Source: JAQUTK01 sp963677415
GTDB taxonomy: Bacteria; Bacteroidota; Bacteroidia; Bacteroidales; JAQUTK01
Assembly (NCBI GenBank): GCA_963677415.2
Contig: CAXXFJ010000004.1
Location: forward strand, 138,811-202,810
DNA length: 64,000 nucleotides
Direction: 5' to 3'
The position numbers were made by a program, and so were the translations under genes. Shown here piece by piece: positions 34,196 to 42,842 of this stretch (its first letter is position 1; every line of letters begins with the position of its first letter). A model generated the notes under the pieces. It saw nothing but the letters and a program-made list of their open reading frames with translations. It had not been told where the DNA came from and did not search any database.

Positions 34196-35341
34196 ATGAA
34201 AAAGATTAGAGTTCTCGCTATCTGCATTTTCTTATCTCTAAATGCAGTTATGTCTTATGCACAACAAACGGTGATACCGTTAGAAACACCTTTGGATCTA
34301 GGTAAATGCAAAGCCTATTCTTATTTTATTTACGGAAAACCAACTTATTGGAGTAGGGATGGAGTGAATCCGGACAGTGTAGAATATGATCTTTCTTCAC
34401 GTGGAATAAGTGAAAAGTATCGAGTTAAACCGAGTGGAGATATGATGCATGTTTTTCGGGTTATGCCAGATGGAATTCAGACGGAAAAAACATCAATATT
34501 CTCTTTTACTAAATCTATCGATAAAATTAAGGGAAAAGAGTTTGAATCGTCTTCTTTGATTAAGAACTCATCGCTTCAAGGACCTAGAGATTATTTTTTG
34601 TTGCACAAATATGATGGTTCTGTATTTATTAATGAAGATTCTTTGAAGATTTTCGAACCAATGATAGTGAGCGTAACGGACGTATGTATCAGAGAGGCGA
34701 ACTTTGAGGGCGAGGCCTTAACTACCTGGACCAATCCCAAGGCTTCGGATTATTGGTTTAAAATGCAAAACAGTTTGAAAGTATCCGGACACGAAAACAA
34801 CTTTGTCAACAACGTTAAACGTCAGTCTGAATACGCATTTGGTGATACGGTGTTTTTGGGTAGTAAGTATTACCGTTTTGACAGTGTGGATGTGGACAAT
34901 ACCTCTGCTTATTTTACGCCGATTGTAGCAGCAAATACTTATACAGTACCAGCACACCTGCTAAAATTGTTTGTACCGTATTTTGGGGAACGCCAGTATC
35001 TGTTAATCGATTTCTTTGGTACTTGGTGCAAACCATGCATTGCCGGGCTTCCTGAATTACGCAATATATATGAGCTGCATAAGCGTTGGTTCTCTTTCGT
35101 CAGCGTCTGTGAGGATATGCCGAAAAATACAGAGTTGGCAAAATCCATTTTCAAAGAAAACAAGGTTTCGTGGCCTTTGCTTTCCAATGTGTATCAGAAT
35201 GATAAAAAAATAACTACCGGTATGAAAATAGCAGCATTCCCCAATTTCGTCATTATTGATAGGACGGGCAAGATTTTGTATCAGCAGGTTGGCAGTCATG
35301 ATGAAGAATTGGTGAAAGCGATAAAGGAAATAGAAAACTGA
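34196..35341 (+). CDS. TlpA-like thioredoxin-fold protein, exported
   Basis: The 381-residue protein starts with a signal peptide (KIRVLAICIFLSLNAVMSYAQQ). The first ~240 residues are of no family I recognise. The C-terminal ~130 residues are a thioredoxin/AhpC-TSA fold with the redox site GTWCKPCIAGLPEL and the cis-Pro loop AAFPNFVIID. It should reduce or isomerise disulfides, or support cytochrome maturation, in the periplasm. Long TlpA relatives of this type are common in Bacteroides. It stands alone. Confidence 0.82.
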   Translation: MKKIRVLAICIFLSLNAVMSYAQQTVIPLETPLDLGKCKAYSYFIYGKPTYWSRDGVNPDSVEYDLSSRGISEKYRVKPSGDMMHVFRVMPDGIQTEKTSIFSFTKSIDKIKGKEFESSSLIKNSSLQGPRDYFLLHKYDGSVFINEDSLKIFEPMIVSVTDVCIREANFEGEALTTWTNPKASDYWFKMQNSLKVSGHENNFVNNVKRQSEYAFGDTVFLGSKYYRFDSVDVDNTSAYFTPIVAANTYTVPAHLLKLFVPYFGERQYLLIDFFGTWCKPCIAGLPELRNIYELHKRWFSFVSVCEDMPKNTELAKSIFKENKVSWPLLSNVYQNDKKITTGMKIAAFPNFVIIDRTGKILYQQVGSHDEELVKAIKEIEN

Positions 35342-35471
35342 TGAAAATGGCGCGCAAACAGTAGAGCTTACTAACAGCGATTTCAAAAGTGAAGGCATGG
35401 TTTAAGAATAAATATAATCGTTCTGTGGGTTCAATGGTCTATAATTGAAATATTCTGCTTATTATTGCATC

Positions 35472-36530
35472 ATGAACAGAGAACAGAAAATAGTATCCCT
35501 CTTTTCTCAATTCAAAGAATTGGGAATAGATCATCAGATAGACTACAATAAATTCTATCTCTATTCGCTTATCACGCACTCCACTGCAATTGAAGGATCC
35601 ACAGTAACCGAAATTGAAAATCAGCTTTTGTTTGATGAGGGTATCACTGCAAAAGGACGTTCTATGGCAGAACAGTTGATGAACTTAGATCTGAAGGCTG
35701 CTTATGAACAAAGTGTTACCTTGGCTAATAATCATACTGACATTTCTGTTGAGATGCTTAAAATGCTCTCTTCGGTGGTGATGAAGAATACCGGAACTTC
35801 ATACAATACAGCTCTTGGAACTTTCTCTTCAGCAAATGGCGACTTACGATTACTTAATGTTGCGGCCGGCGTGGGAGGACGTTCATATATGAATTATGCA
35901 AAAGTTCCCATGAAATTATCGGAACTATGCGAAAACATAAACAATAGGCGTAAGGCGTTGACTAAAGCTGATATACTGGATTGTTACAGATTGAGTTTTG
36001 ATGCTCACTACCAATTGGTAACTATTCACCCTTGGGCTGATGGCAATGGCAGGATGTCTCGCCTACTGATGAGTCAGATACAATTTGAGTTTGGCATAAT
36101 ACCAACAAACATAGATAAAAATCGCAAAGCCGAATATATTGAAGCTCTTCTTGCGACTCGTGAGTGCGAAGATCTTGACGTGTTCCGTAATTTTATGTTT
36201 GATGAGCATATTCGTAATTTAGAGCAATTAATTAGCAATTACCAAACTTCTATTGCAGATGTCTATATTGGTGATCATGCTAAATCATCCGCAGGTGATG
36301 GATTAAATGATGGATTAAATGATGGATTAAAATTATCAGAAAGATTGAAAAACATTATTGCCATTGTTGAAGAGAATCCGATCATCACCGTTGGTGAGAT
36401 TGCAAAGAGACTTCAAGTAAGTAAACCGACCATAGAACGAGAAATTGCGTTCTTAAAGTCAAAGAACATACTGCTTCGTATTGACTCAAAGAAAGCGGGA
36501 TCATGGAAGATAAACAGAGATCAAAAATAA
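35472..36530 (+). CDS. Fic-family AMP transferase with C-terminal winged helix
   Basis: I start at MNREQKIVSLFSQFKELG (352 residues). The Fic core motif is HPWADGNGRMSRL with the catalytic His, and the segment STAIEG near the start fits the inhibitory (S/T)xxxE(G/N) helix of self-inhibited class II Fic proteins. A short DNA repeat gives GLNDGLNDGLK, then a winged helix (ITVGEIAKRLQVSKPTIEREIAFLKSKNIL). Such proteins transfer AMP to targets or to themselves and some act as toxins. It converges with the hipBA pair. Confidence 0.87.
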   Translation: MNREQKIVSLFSQFKELGIDHQIDYNKFYLYSLITHSTAIEGSTVTEIENQLLFDEGITAKGRSMAEQLMNLDLKAAYEQSVTLANNHTDISVEMLKMLSSVVMKNTGTSYNTALGTFSSANGDLRLLNVAAGVGGRSYMNYAKVPMKLSELCENINNRRKALTKADILDCYRLSFDAHYQLVTIHPWADGNGRMSRLLMSQIQFEFGIIPTNIDKNRKAEYIEALLATRECEDLDVFRNFMFDEHIRNLEQLISNYQTSIADVYIGDHAKSSAGDGLNDGLNDGLKLSERLKNIIAIVEENPIITVGEIAKRLQVSKPTIEREIAFLKSKNILLRIDSKKAGSWKINRDQK

Positions 36531-36599
36531 ATCTATCATGTTATTGAGCAATTGCAATAACTTGCTGACTTCGGGTGCGACTTGGGGGGGATTTTCTAC

Positions 36600-37853
36600 T
36601 TACAGCCTGACAAAATCAGATTCTATGCTGTCAACTAAGTGTTCGTCAATTTTCAATTCAGCAGCAAACTCCCTAAATTTACCAACAGCATTGCTTACCA
36701 GCTCAATTAAAGAGTTATAATCTTGAATGTCATTTCGCTGAGCTATCGTTTCCATATCTTCACGGGTTATATCCTCAGTTTTGCCATTAATGGAAATAGA
36801 GTGTTTGTTCATATATGCCGGAGCAGAAAGATCAACGCCATAAGTCAAGTCATAAGCCGGAGATAAACGCCACACGCCATCAGGGGTCATACAAAAGCTG
36901 AAGTTTTTTGAATGGTCATCCACATTACGAGCAAGCACATTAAATACCATTCGCAGAAATTGCTGACGGTTGTCCTCGTACGGCAAATTAAACCTTCGTA
37001 TTACAGCAAATAAATCTTCGTAACTGTCACTTCCCGGTGAGATAGCAGCCAGTGTTTGTGTATGTATTCGATCATCACCAACACGGTCAAATCGACGGGT
37101 AAGAAAATGTGTGGCGTTTTTGTATGAACGTAATTCGGACGGCATCATATTTATTTCAGCAGCTAAAGCCATTTGGTAATAAACATACTCCAACTTGGCC
37201 AATGGATAGGATGAATTATCATCATACTTAAGAATAAAATGCTCAAAGCTTTCAGGTATATTTCCCTGTCCGGAAATTACTTCGCCAGTGGATTTATTTA
37301 CTGCAACAATTGCTTTCGGACGCTTACCTCCCGGGGATGAACTAATCTTGATCAGATCTTGCCACAAAATTGAATTCTCGGCATTTAGCACTGTAGTTTC
37401 CCGTTCATTCAAGACCTGTTTGGCAAACTCATACAGGTGTTCGATATCTACATGGAAAACAGAGTTGTCGCCTAATTTATGAGCCGGTTCAAACTCAAGT
37501 GCACCCATTGCACGGCTACCGATAAACGAAAGATGATCTACCGGACTAACATCCTTTGTTGGAATATGATTATCTCGCAGCCATGCACTAAAAAGAGAAT
37601 GCCCCCATTTGTCGGGGAGTGAATCGGCAATCATTGGTGGAAGTCCCATGTACAATTTATCTTTATCGCCTGTCCACGGTATATGCTTTCTGCTGCGCGG
37701 TGAATTGATGGGCATTGTTAGTGGAGCAATATCCAAGCCTTTGTCTAAGAATTCAGATTCATATTCAAAAACAGCAACATCTGATTTTTTATCCCATGAA
37801 AGATACCCTACCGACATCCCCCAAAGCTTCACCATTACTACATTCGTTTCCAT
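36600..37853 (-). CDS. hipA: HipA-type serine/threonine kinase toxin
   Basis: The 417-residue protein has the N-terminal HipA domain (VVMVKLWGMSVGYLSWDKKSDVAVFEY; PLTMPINSPRS). The kinase domain has the glycine-rich loop SSSPGGKRPKAIVAV, the catalytic NVDDHSKNFSF and metal-binding LSPAYDLTYG. HipA toxins phosphorylate aminoacyl-tRNA synthetases and cause dormancy. It follows hipB by 2 bp. Length and motifs are complete, so it should be functional and held in check by HipB. Confidence 0.9.
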   Translation of the reverse strand: METNVVMVKLWGMSVGYLSWDKKSDVAVFEYESEFLDKGLDIAPLTMPINSPRSRKHIPWTGDKDKLYMGLPPMIADSLPDKWGHSLFSAWLRDNHIPTKDVSPVDHLSFIGSRAMGALEFEPAHKLGDNSVFHVDIEHLYEFAKQVLNERETTVLNAENSILWQDLIKISSSPGGKRPKAIVAVNKSTGEVISGQGNIPESFEHFILKYDDNSSYPLAKLEYVYYQMALAAEINMMPSELRSYKNATHFLTRRFDRVGDDRIHTQTLAAISPGSDSYEDLFAVIRRFNLPYEDNRQQFLRMVFNVLARNVDDHSKNFSFCMTPDGVWRLSPAYDLTYGVDLSAPAYMNKHSISINGKTEDITREDMETIAQRNDIQDYNSLIELVSNAVGKFREFAAELKIDEHLVDSIESDFVRL

Positions 37854-37855
37854 AA

Positions 37856-38149
37856 TTACTTTTCTTTCTGTTGTTTCATAAATAATGCACGCGGACTTTC
37901 TGGTAATACAGGCAATAGCTTTTCAATTTCATCAAGGTTGTCGATGGCTCGCAACAATTTGATAAACGAAGCCAACGTAACCCCGGTAGAAGAACCGTTC
38001 TCAAAGGAACTGATTGTAAATACGCTCAATCCGGATTTCTCTGCGACTTCCTTTTGAGTGAATCCCATTCGTTTACGATAGTCTCTGTATCGTTTTCCTA
38101 GCTGTCGGATAATATCACTACCCGATTGTTCATATAATTCTGTGTACAT
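37856..38149 (-). CDS. hipB: HipB-type antitoxin (XRE helix-turn-helix)
   Basis: The 97-residue protein has a Cro/C1 helix-turn-helix: LGKRYRDYRKRMGFTQKEVAEKSGLSVFTISSFENGSSTGVTLASFIKLLRAID. It should bind and neutralise HipA and repress the operon at the two palindromes at 38171-38186 and 38212-38227. It is the first gene of the pair. Confidence 0.9.
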   Translation of the reverse strand: MYTELYEQSGSDIIRQLGKRYRDYRKRMGFTQKEVAEKSGLSVFTISSFENGSSTGVTLASFIKLLRAIDNLDEIEKLLPVLPESPRALFMKQQKEK

Positions 38150-38166
38150 AGTCAGTAATATTTATG

Positions 38167-38227
38167 CAAATATAGATATGTCTATAATTACATCCAAATA
38201 TATTACAATAATATAGATTTATCTATA
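38167..38227 (-). promoter_or_regulatory. hipBA promoter with two palindromic operators
   Basis: Minus-strand TATATTTG (38167-38174) and TTTG (38195-38198), spacing 20 bp, form the promoter. TATAGATATGTCTATA (38171-38186) and TATAGATTTATCTATA (38212-38227) share TATAGA-N4-TCTATA, centres 41 bp apart. The first overlaps the -7 box, which fits autorepression by HipB. From 38228 to 38507 I see only spacer sequence and a weak TATCTTTG at 38483-38490 before the next gene. Confidence 0.7.
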
Positions 38228-38507
38228 GTGTTATTCTGGGTAACTAGTTCTACATTGTACATATTGCTTGGCAATGTCCTTTCAGATTGATGAAATAATC
38301 GGAGAATTCGCCTGTGGTTTTCGTAAAATGAAGACTCATAGAATTTCATACAGCCTGTTTTTTAGATGAATAAATAGGTGGTTCCGAAACAGCTAGTTCC
38401 GAAATGGCGGTTTCTATACTGCAAAAGGATTGTAAAAATAATTCTATGCAAATAGAATGTGACTTAATTCAGCTGAATAATATATCTTTGCTTATCAGAA
38501 TAAACAA

Positions 38508-39050
38508 ATGAATACGACAAGATACATCGCTTTACTAAGAGGAATTAATGTCGGTGGCAACAATATCATAAAGATGACCGATCTGAAAGCTTGTTTTGAA
38601 GAAATGGGGTATACTGACGTTGCTACTTATATCCAAAGTGGAAATGTGCTGTTTTCAACAAAAGGACAGGATAAACAGTGCCTTACGAGAGTCGTAGAGC
38701 AAGGTCTCTCTGAAAGATTCGATTATCAATCTAAAGTTATTTTGATAACTGAAAGGCATCTTTGTCAGATCGTGAATTCCGCTCCTCAATTGTTTGGCAA
38801 TGAACCGACTGAATACAAATATAATGTGCTGTTTATTAGAGAACCTATGACCGCAAATATGGCGCAGGAATCAATCCGGATAAAGGATGGAGTGGATCAA
38901 GTCTGGATAGGGGATGGAGTGCTTTATTTCTCCCAACTGAAAAGTAAGGCTAGTCAAAGTTATTTGACAAGAATCATTGGTCAACCCATATATAAAGAGA
39001 TAACCATCCGTAATTGGAATACTACGACAAAACTCGCTTCAGTAAAGTAA
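38508..39050 (+). CDS. DUF1697-family protein
   Basis: The 180-residue protein begins TRYIALLRGINVGGNNIIKMTDLKACFEEMGYTDVATYIQSGNVLFST, the family signature. The function of DUF1697 is not known; it is a cytoplasmic alpha/beta protein found widely in bacteria. A candidate -7 box TATCTTTG lies 18 bp before the ATG. It is monocistronic. Confidence 0.88.
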   Translation: MNTTRYIALLRGINVGGNNIIKMTDLKACFEEMGYTDVATYIQSGNVLFSTKGQDKQCLTRVVEQGLSERFDYQSKVILITERHLCQIVNSAPQLFGNEPTEYKYNVLFIREPMTANMAQESIRIKDGVDQVWIGDGVLYFSQLKSKASQSYLTRIIGQPIYKEITIRNWNTTTKLASVK

Positions 39051-39348
39051 ATGGCTAATCACCAAAGGATCGCCATTGACTTAAGGCTTCTTTTTGAGTG
39101 TGTGCATAACCTTCACTAAAGAAATTATTAATTGAATACTGTTTCTATCCCAATAATTCAGACAAAGAATGTATCTTTGTTAATCTGATAAACAGAGGCG
39201 GCTATGGGAACCATGTTAAAAGAGACTTAAATGATTATTCAGAAAATACATATTAATAGGGCAAATTACTCAGATTCCGATACACTTACGGAGATTGCAT
39301 TCTTAACGAAATACCAATTCTAGTAAAGAAGAAATAATTAAAGAAAAA
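39051..39348 (+). other. Intergenic region with a duplicated leader remnant
   Basis: There is no full gene in these 298 bp. Near 39165-39231 the run AATGTATCTTTG, TTAATCTGATAAACAG, GGCGGCTATGG, then a 9-codon frame that stops, resembles the leader at 44605-44680 and the start of the DUF3788 gene at 44145. It is probably a decayed copy of that gene's promoter and first codons. Confidence 0.45.
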
Positions 39349-39723
39349 ATGAAACTACTCGGAAATATTATTTGGTTGGTCTTCGGCGGAATTTTTATTG
39401 CTGCCGAATATGTAGTATCGAGTTTAGCCCTGATGGTAACCATTGTGGGTATTCCTTTCGCGCTTCAAACCTTGAAACTGGCCGTGCTTGCATTGTGGCC
39501 TTTTGGCAGCCAAGTTAGACCTTCAGCGGGCAACCCAGGCTGCCTTTCAACGATTATGAACGTGATATGGTTCTTTATAGGTGGCATTTGGATAGCATTG
39601 ACGCATTTCGCCTTCGGCATTTTGTTTGCTATCACCATTATTGGATTGCCATTTGCCATGCAGCATTTTAAACTAGCCGGACTGGCGCTAACTCCTTTTG
39701 GACGAGAAATTATTTCAAAATAA
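39349..39723 (+). CDS. yccF: YccF-domain inner-membrane protein
   Basis: The 124-residue protein consists of two copies of the YccF unit, each with a hydrophobic helix: MKLLGNIIWLVFGGIFIAAEYVVSSLALMVTIVGIPFALQ and MNVIWFFIGGIWIALTHFAFGILFAITIIGLPFAMQ, each followed by FKLA-LAL-PFG. It is a small integral membrane protein of unknown function. It is apparently monocistronic. Confidence 0.88.
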   Translation: MKLLGNIIWLVFGGIFIAAEYVVSSLALMVTIVGIPFALQTLKLAVLALWPFGSQVRPSAGNPGCLSTIMNVIWFFIGGIWIALTHFAFGILFAITIIGLPFAMQHFKLAGLALTPFGREIISK

Positions 39724-39846
39724 ATGAGGAACAGCTATCTAAATCAGCTCTACCCATTGAGCGGAAACTGTTGGAGAATTGTCATTTCGGTGAGTATCTT
39801 CCCCGTTGTTATTGCTACCATCATCAAACAAAGAGAAATACAAGAT

Positions 39847-39988
39847 ATCACAATATAATGTGATTTTCATGCTTTAAGAGCTTATTATTTAGTTGCGAAT
39901 AGCATAAAATCCCACTATTTTGTGATTTCACTTGTTTGCATTCTCAAAAGAAACTATATTTGCCCTTAAATCCCATTATATTGTGATT
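39847..39988 (+). promoter_or_regulatory. Promoter and three operators of the hipB-hipS-hipT module
   Basis: Three related sites contain a TTGTGAT or TCACAAT core: 39847-39866 (inverted), 39907-39929 and 39968-39988 (AAATCCCATTATATTGTGAT). TTTG at 39935-39938 and TATATTTG at 39955-39962 form the promoter, so the third operator covers the start point up to the ATG. This suggests repression by the HTH protein encoded next. Confidence 0.65.
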
Positions 39989-40195
39989 ATGGAAGAGATA
40001 GGTAATATCATAAAGAATCGCAGAAAAACGCTCTCAATTACACAGCGAGAGCTTGCTGCTTTATCAGGGGTAGGAATCAATACCCTTACGAAGATCGAGC
40101 GTGGAGAAGCAAATCCATCTTTAAAAGTGGTCTTTAGCATTCTAAATACGCTTGGATTGGAAATGGATATCAAAATCAAGACCAATAAAGCATAA
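39989..40195 (+). CDS. HipB-like HTH antitoxin of a split Hip module
   Basis: I start at MEEIGNIIKNRRKTLSITQ, directly after the third operator (68 residues). The helix-turn-helix is QRELAALSGVGINTLTKIERGEANPSLKVVFSILNTLGLEMDI, typical of HipB antitoxins. It lies 12 bp upstream of the hipS-like gene. It should repress the operon and perhaps bind the kinase. Confidence 0.88.
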   Translation: MEEIGNIIKNRRKTLSITQRELAALSGVGINTLTKIERGEANPSLKVVFSILNTLGLEMDIKIKTNKA

Positions 40196-40207
40196 GTAGT
40201 AGAAACG

Positions 40208-40534
40208 ATGAGAAAAGCAAATGTTTATATAAATGGAATATTAGCCGGAGAACTAACAGAAGTTTCTACGAAAGACTATATATTCGGGTATACGAATGAG
40301 TACTACAACGATGCAACAAAATCGGCCATTAGTCTGACTTTCCCAAAAACACAACAGGAATATCGTTCGACTTACTTGTTCCCGTTCTTCTTTAATATGC
40401 TTTCAGAGGGAAGTAACAGGATAACGCAATCCCGATTGCTTCGTATAGATGAGAAAGACCACTTTGGAATTTTAGTTGCTACAGCTCAAAATGATGTGAC
40501 GGGAGCCATAACAGTTAAACCTGTGATAGAATGA
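40208..40534 (+). CDS. HipS-like protein (HipA N-terminal subdomain 1)
   Basis: The 108-residue protein is the N-terminal HipA subdomain alone: KANVYINGILAGELTEVSTKDYIFGYTNEYY then SAISLTFPKTQQEYRSTYLFPFFFNMLSEGSNR. Its stop overlaps the start of the kinase gene (ATGA at 40531). In the E. coli HipBST system the equivalent free subdomain, HipS, is the real antitoxin. That role is inferred here. Confidence 0.85.
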   Translation: MRKANVYINGILAGELTEVSTKDYIFGYTNEYYNDATKSAISLTFPKTQQEYRSTYLFPFFFNMLSEGSNRITQSRLLRIDEKDHFGILVATAQNDVTGAITVKPVIE

Positions 40535-41535
40535 AAGCGATAGTTAATTGTCCATCCATGCTAGCTACCGGGTATGACACGTACAGTCCGATTGCTTTGA
40601 AAAAGGTATTTGATAAGCATAAGGTTTCACACGTGCTTCCTTATGAATCTATTGAACAGAATGAGGACGATGCCAAACTTTTTATGGAGAATAAAAAACG
40701 TATTTCCATATCAGGGGTACAAAGTAAATACTCTATGGTTATCAAGGAGGATAAACTCAATCTGACCCCTGAAGGTGAACAAGGGCACTACATCTTGAAG
40801 CCCCGACCAGCAGAAATACGGAACCCGCAAGAGTGTGCCGCCAATGAAAATCTCACTATGCAAATTGCAGAACAAGTATTCAAGATGGAAACTGCCGCTA
40901 ATGGTTTATGTTTCTTTCAAGGAGGAGAAATGGCGTATTTTACAAAGCGATTTGATGTTGCTCCTGATGGTAAAAAGTATAAAGTGGAAGATTTCGCTTC
41001 GTTGGCTGGAGTTACATCCGAAAATGCCGGAGTAAACTACAAATATGATTATAGCTACGAAGAGGTGGCCGCATTAGTAAAGAGGTTTTTACCGGCGTGG
41101 CCAGTGGAACTTTTAAAGTTATACCGCCTACTATTGTTCAACTTCCTATTTTCTAACGGAGATGCCCATTTGAAGAATTTTTCAGTTATAGATATGGGTG
41201 AAAACGATTTCCGCTTGACTCCAGCTTACGACCTGTTAAACACGAGAATCCATGTTGACGATACGGATTTTGCATTAGATAGAGGTTTATTTAAAGAAGA
41301 TAGGAAAGATGTTTTTAAAGAAGGAAAGGCAAATGGCACATCCTTCAGATATTTTGGTTTACTAATAGGATTGCCGGAGAAAGTGGTTGACAAGGAATTA
41401 TCAGTTTTTACGGCAAAGTATCCTCTGATAGATGAATTGGTAACTAATTCGTTTTTATCGGAAAGAATCAAGAGGCAATACATTATGCTCTACCAAACAA
41501 AGAGAAATAGGCTTGCAGATATGAAAATTCTCTGA
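40531..41535 (+). CDS. HipT-like serine/threonine kinase toxin
   Basis: The 334-residue kinase lacks the HipA N-terminal subdomain. The glycine-rich loop is KRISISGVQSKYSMV, with the Ser-x-Ser pair known from HipT autophosphorylation. Catalytic SNGDAHLKNFSVID and metal-binding LTPAYDLLNTRIH follow. E. coli HipT phosphorylates tryptophanyl-tRNA synthetase; the target here is not known. It is translationally coupled to the hipS-like gene. Confidence 0.88.
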   Translation: MKAIVNCPSMLATGYDTYSPIALKKVFDKHKVSHVLPYESIEQNEDDAKLFMENKKRISISGVQSKYSMVIKEDKLNLTPEGEQGHYILKPRPAEIRNPQECAANENLTMQIAEQVFKMETAANGLCFFQGGEMAYFTKRFDVAPDGKKYKVEDFASLAGVTSENAGVNYKYDYSYEEVAALVKRFLPAWPVELLKLYRLLLFNFLFSNGDAHLKNFSVIDMGENDFRLTPAYDLLNTRIHVDDTDFALDRGLFKEDRKDVFKEGKANGTSFRYFGLLIGLPEKVVDKELSVFTAKYPLIDELVTNSFLSERIKRQYIMLYQTKRNRLADMKIL

Positions 41536-41674
41536 CTCATATCCATTTTGATTAAACTAAATAATTCTCCCATTCAGCGATACGATTAGGCGATTGAGCA
41601 TTTATAAATTGTTTAAGGTTTTACAATGAGCTTATTTTGACTCAAAATAATGTTTAACTTTAAAAATCAAGACA

Positions 41675-41773
41675 ATGAAAAGAAATTTCAGTAGTGCCAT
41701 CGTTCTAACCATCGATGATTTTCCAAAGAATGCCGAGAATGTTTACTCAAGAGTTTTAATAAGAACAATCTAA
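41675..41773 (+). CDS. Small hypothetical protein, 32 aa
   Basis: ATG at 41675 opens MKRNFSSAIVLTIDDFPKN and ends in RVLIRTI at TAA 41771-41773, 10 bp before the histidine kinase gene. I do not recognise it. It may be a leader peptide, the leftover start of an older gene, or chance. The rest of the 248-bp gap shows nothing else. Confidence 0.3.
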   Translation: MKRNFSSAIVLTIDDFPKNAENVYSRVLIRTI

Positions 41774-41783
41774 ATTTGAAATT

Positions 41784-42842
41784 ATGAAAACACGTGGAAT
41801 AAAAGATTTGTATTTACCTAAATTGACTGCCAGACATGTAAAGTTTTTACTTTTTTGTGCTGCATTTACCCCAATTTGGGGAATGATAATCAACACTGAA
41901 CTGAATAAAGATTTCCTTTTCAGTACTTTTGTTGTAATGCTAATAACCATAGAACTTGTTTACCTGGTATCTGAGAAAATACTAAAAATAAATATCCGTT
42001 CAGGAAAGAAGGAGATTACAAGGACAGATATTACCCGCATGTATCTTATTCGTTTGGTTCTATTTTATATAGTATCTATTGCACTAACAAACCTGATTGT
42101 CATACTGTATTTGTATTTATTTCATTTAATAGGAGGATATGATATTCCATCTCTTTCATGGTTCTTATTGACTTCACAAAACACTTTAAAAGTGACAGCA
42201 ATAGGGTTTTTGTTTGCTACACCAATATTCTTCTTTGTGCCCTGGCAACAGTCCTTGAAAAGAGAGTTTGAACTGCGGGAACAAAACCTTATTTTTCAGA
42301 ATGAGACTTTGAAAAGCCAGGTAAATCCCCACTTCTTATTTAATAGTCTAAATACATTAGCTTCGCTGGTTAATACAGATGCTGAAAAGGCCAGTCAGTT
42401 CATCAGTAAGTTATCTCTTATGTATCGTTATATTCTTGATAATAGCCAAAAAGTTAAAGTCCCTCTAAAAGACGAATTGGCATTTATCGAGGATTATTTT
42501 TACCTCCATGAGGCACGTAGTAAAGGGAAAATACTTCTTAGCATCGATATAAAAGAAAGCAATTATGAGTATGAGATTTTGCCCGTATCTTTACAAGTAT
42601 TGATTGAGAATGCTATAAAACACAACATGGCTACGCTCGAAAAACCCTTGAGAATTGTTGTTTACATGGAGGAACAGCAAATCGTGGTAAAAAATAATCT
42701 TCAAAAAATGGCGACTCAAGTGGTTTCAACAAAAATAGGATTAAATAACCTGAACGAAAGGGTTCGGCTAATCACCGGAAAAGAAATCACTATTGAAGAA
42801 ACTACCAATGATTATTTGGTCAAAATACCTTTACTGTCATGA
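41784..42842 (+). CDS. LytS/YehU-type sensor histidine kinase
   Basis: The 352-residue protein has four hydrophobic segments in the first ~160 residues, then the His_kinase domain (PF06580 type): LKSQVNPHFLFNSLNTLASLVNTDAEKASQFISKLSLMYRYIL with the phospho-accepting His. The ATPase N-box IENAIKHN and the end GLNNLNERVRLITG follow. It should phosphorylate the LytTR regulator whose gene overlaps by 4 bp (ATGA). The signal is unknown. Confidence 0.9.
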   Translation: MKTRGIKDLYLPKLTARHVKFLLFCAAFTPIWGMIINTELNKDFLFSTFVVMLITIELVYLVSEKILKINIRSGKKEITRTDITRMYLIRLVLFYIVSIALTNLIVILYLYLFHLIGGYDIPSLSWFLLTSQNTLKVTAIGFLFATPIFFFVPWQQSLKREFELREQNLIFQNETLKSQVNPHFLFNSLNTLASLVNTDAEKASQFISKLSLMYRYILDNSQKVKVPLKDELAFIEDYFYLHEARSKGKILLSIDIKESNYEYEILPVSLQVLIENAIKHNMATLEKPLRIVVYMEEQQIVVKNNLQKMATQVVSTKIGLNNLNERVRLITGKEITIEETTNDYLVKIPLLS

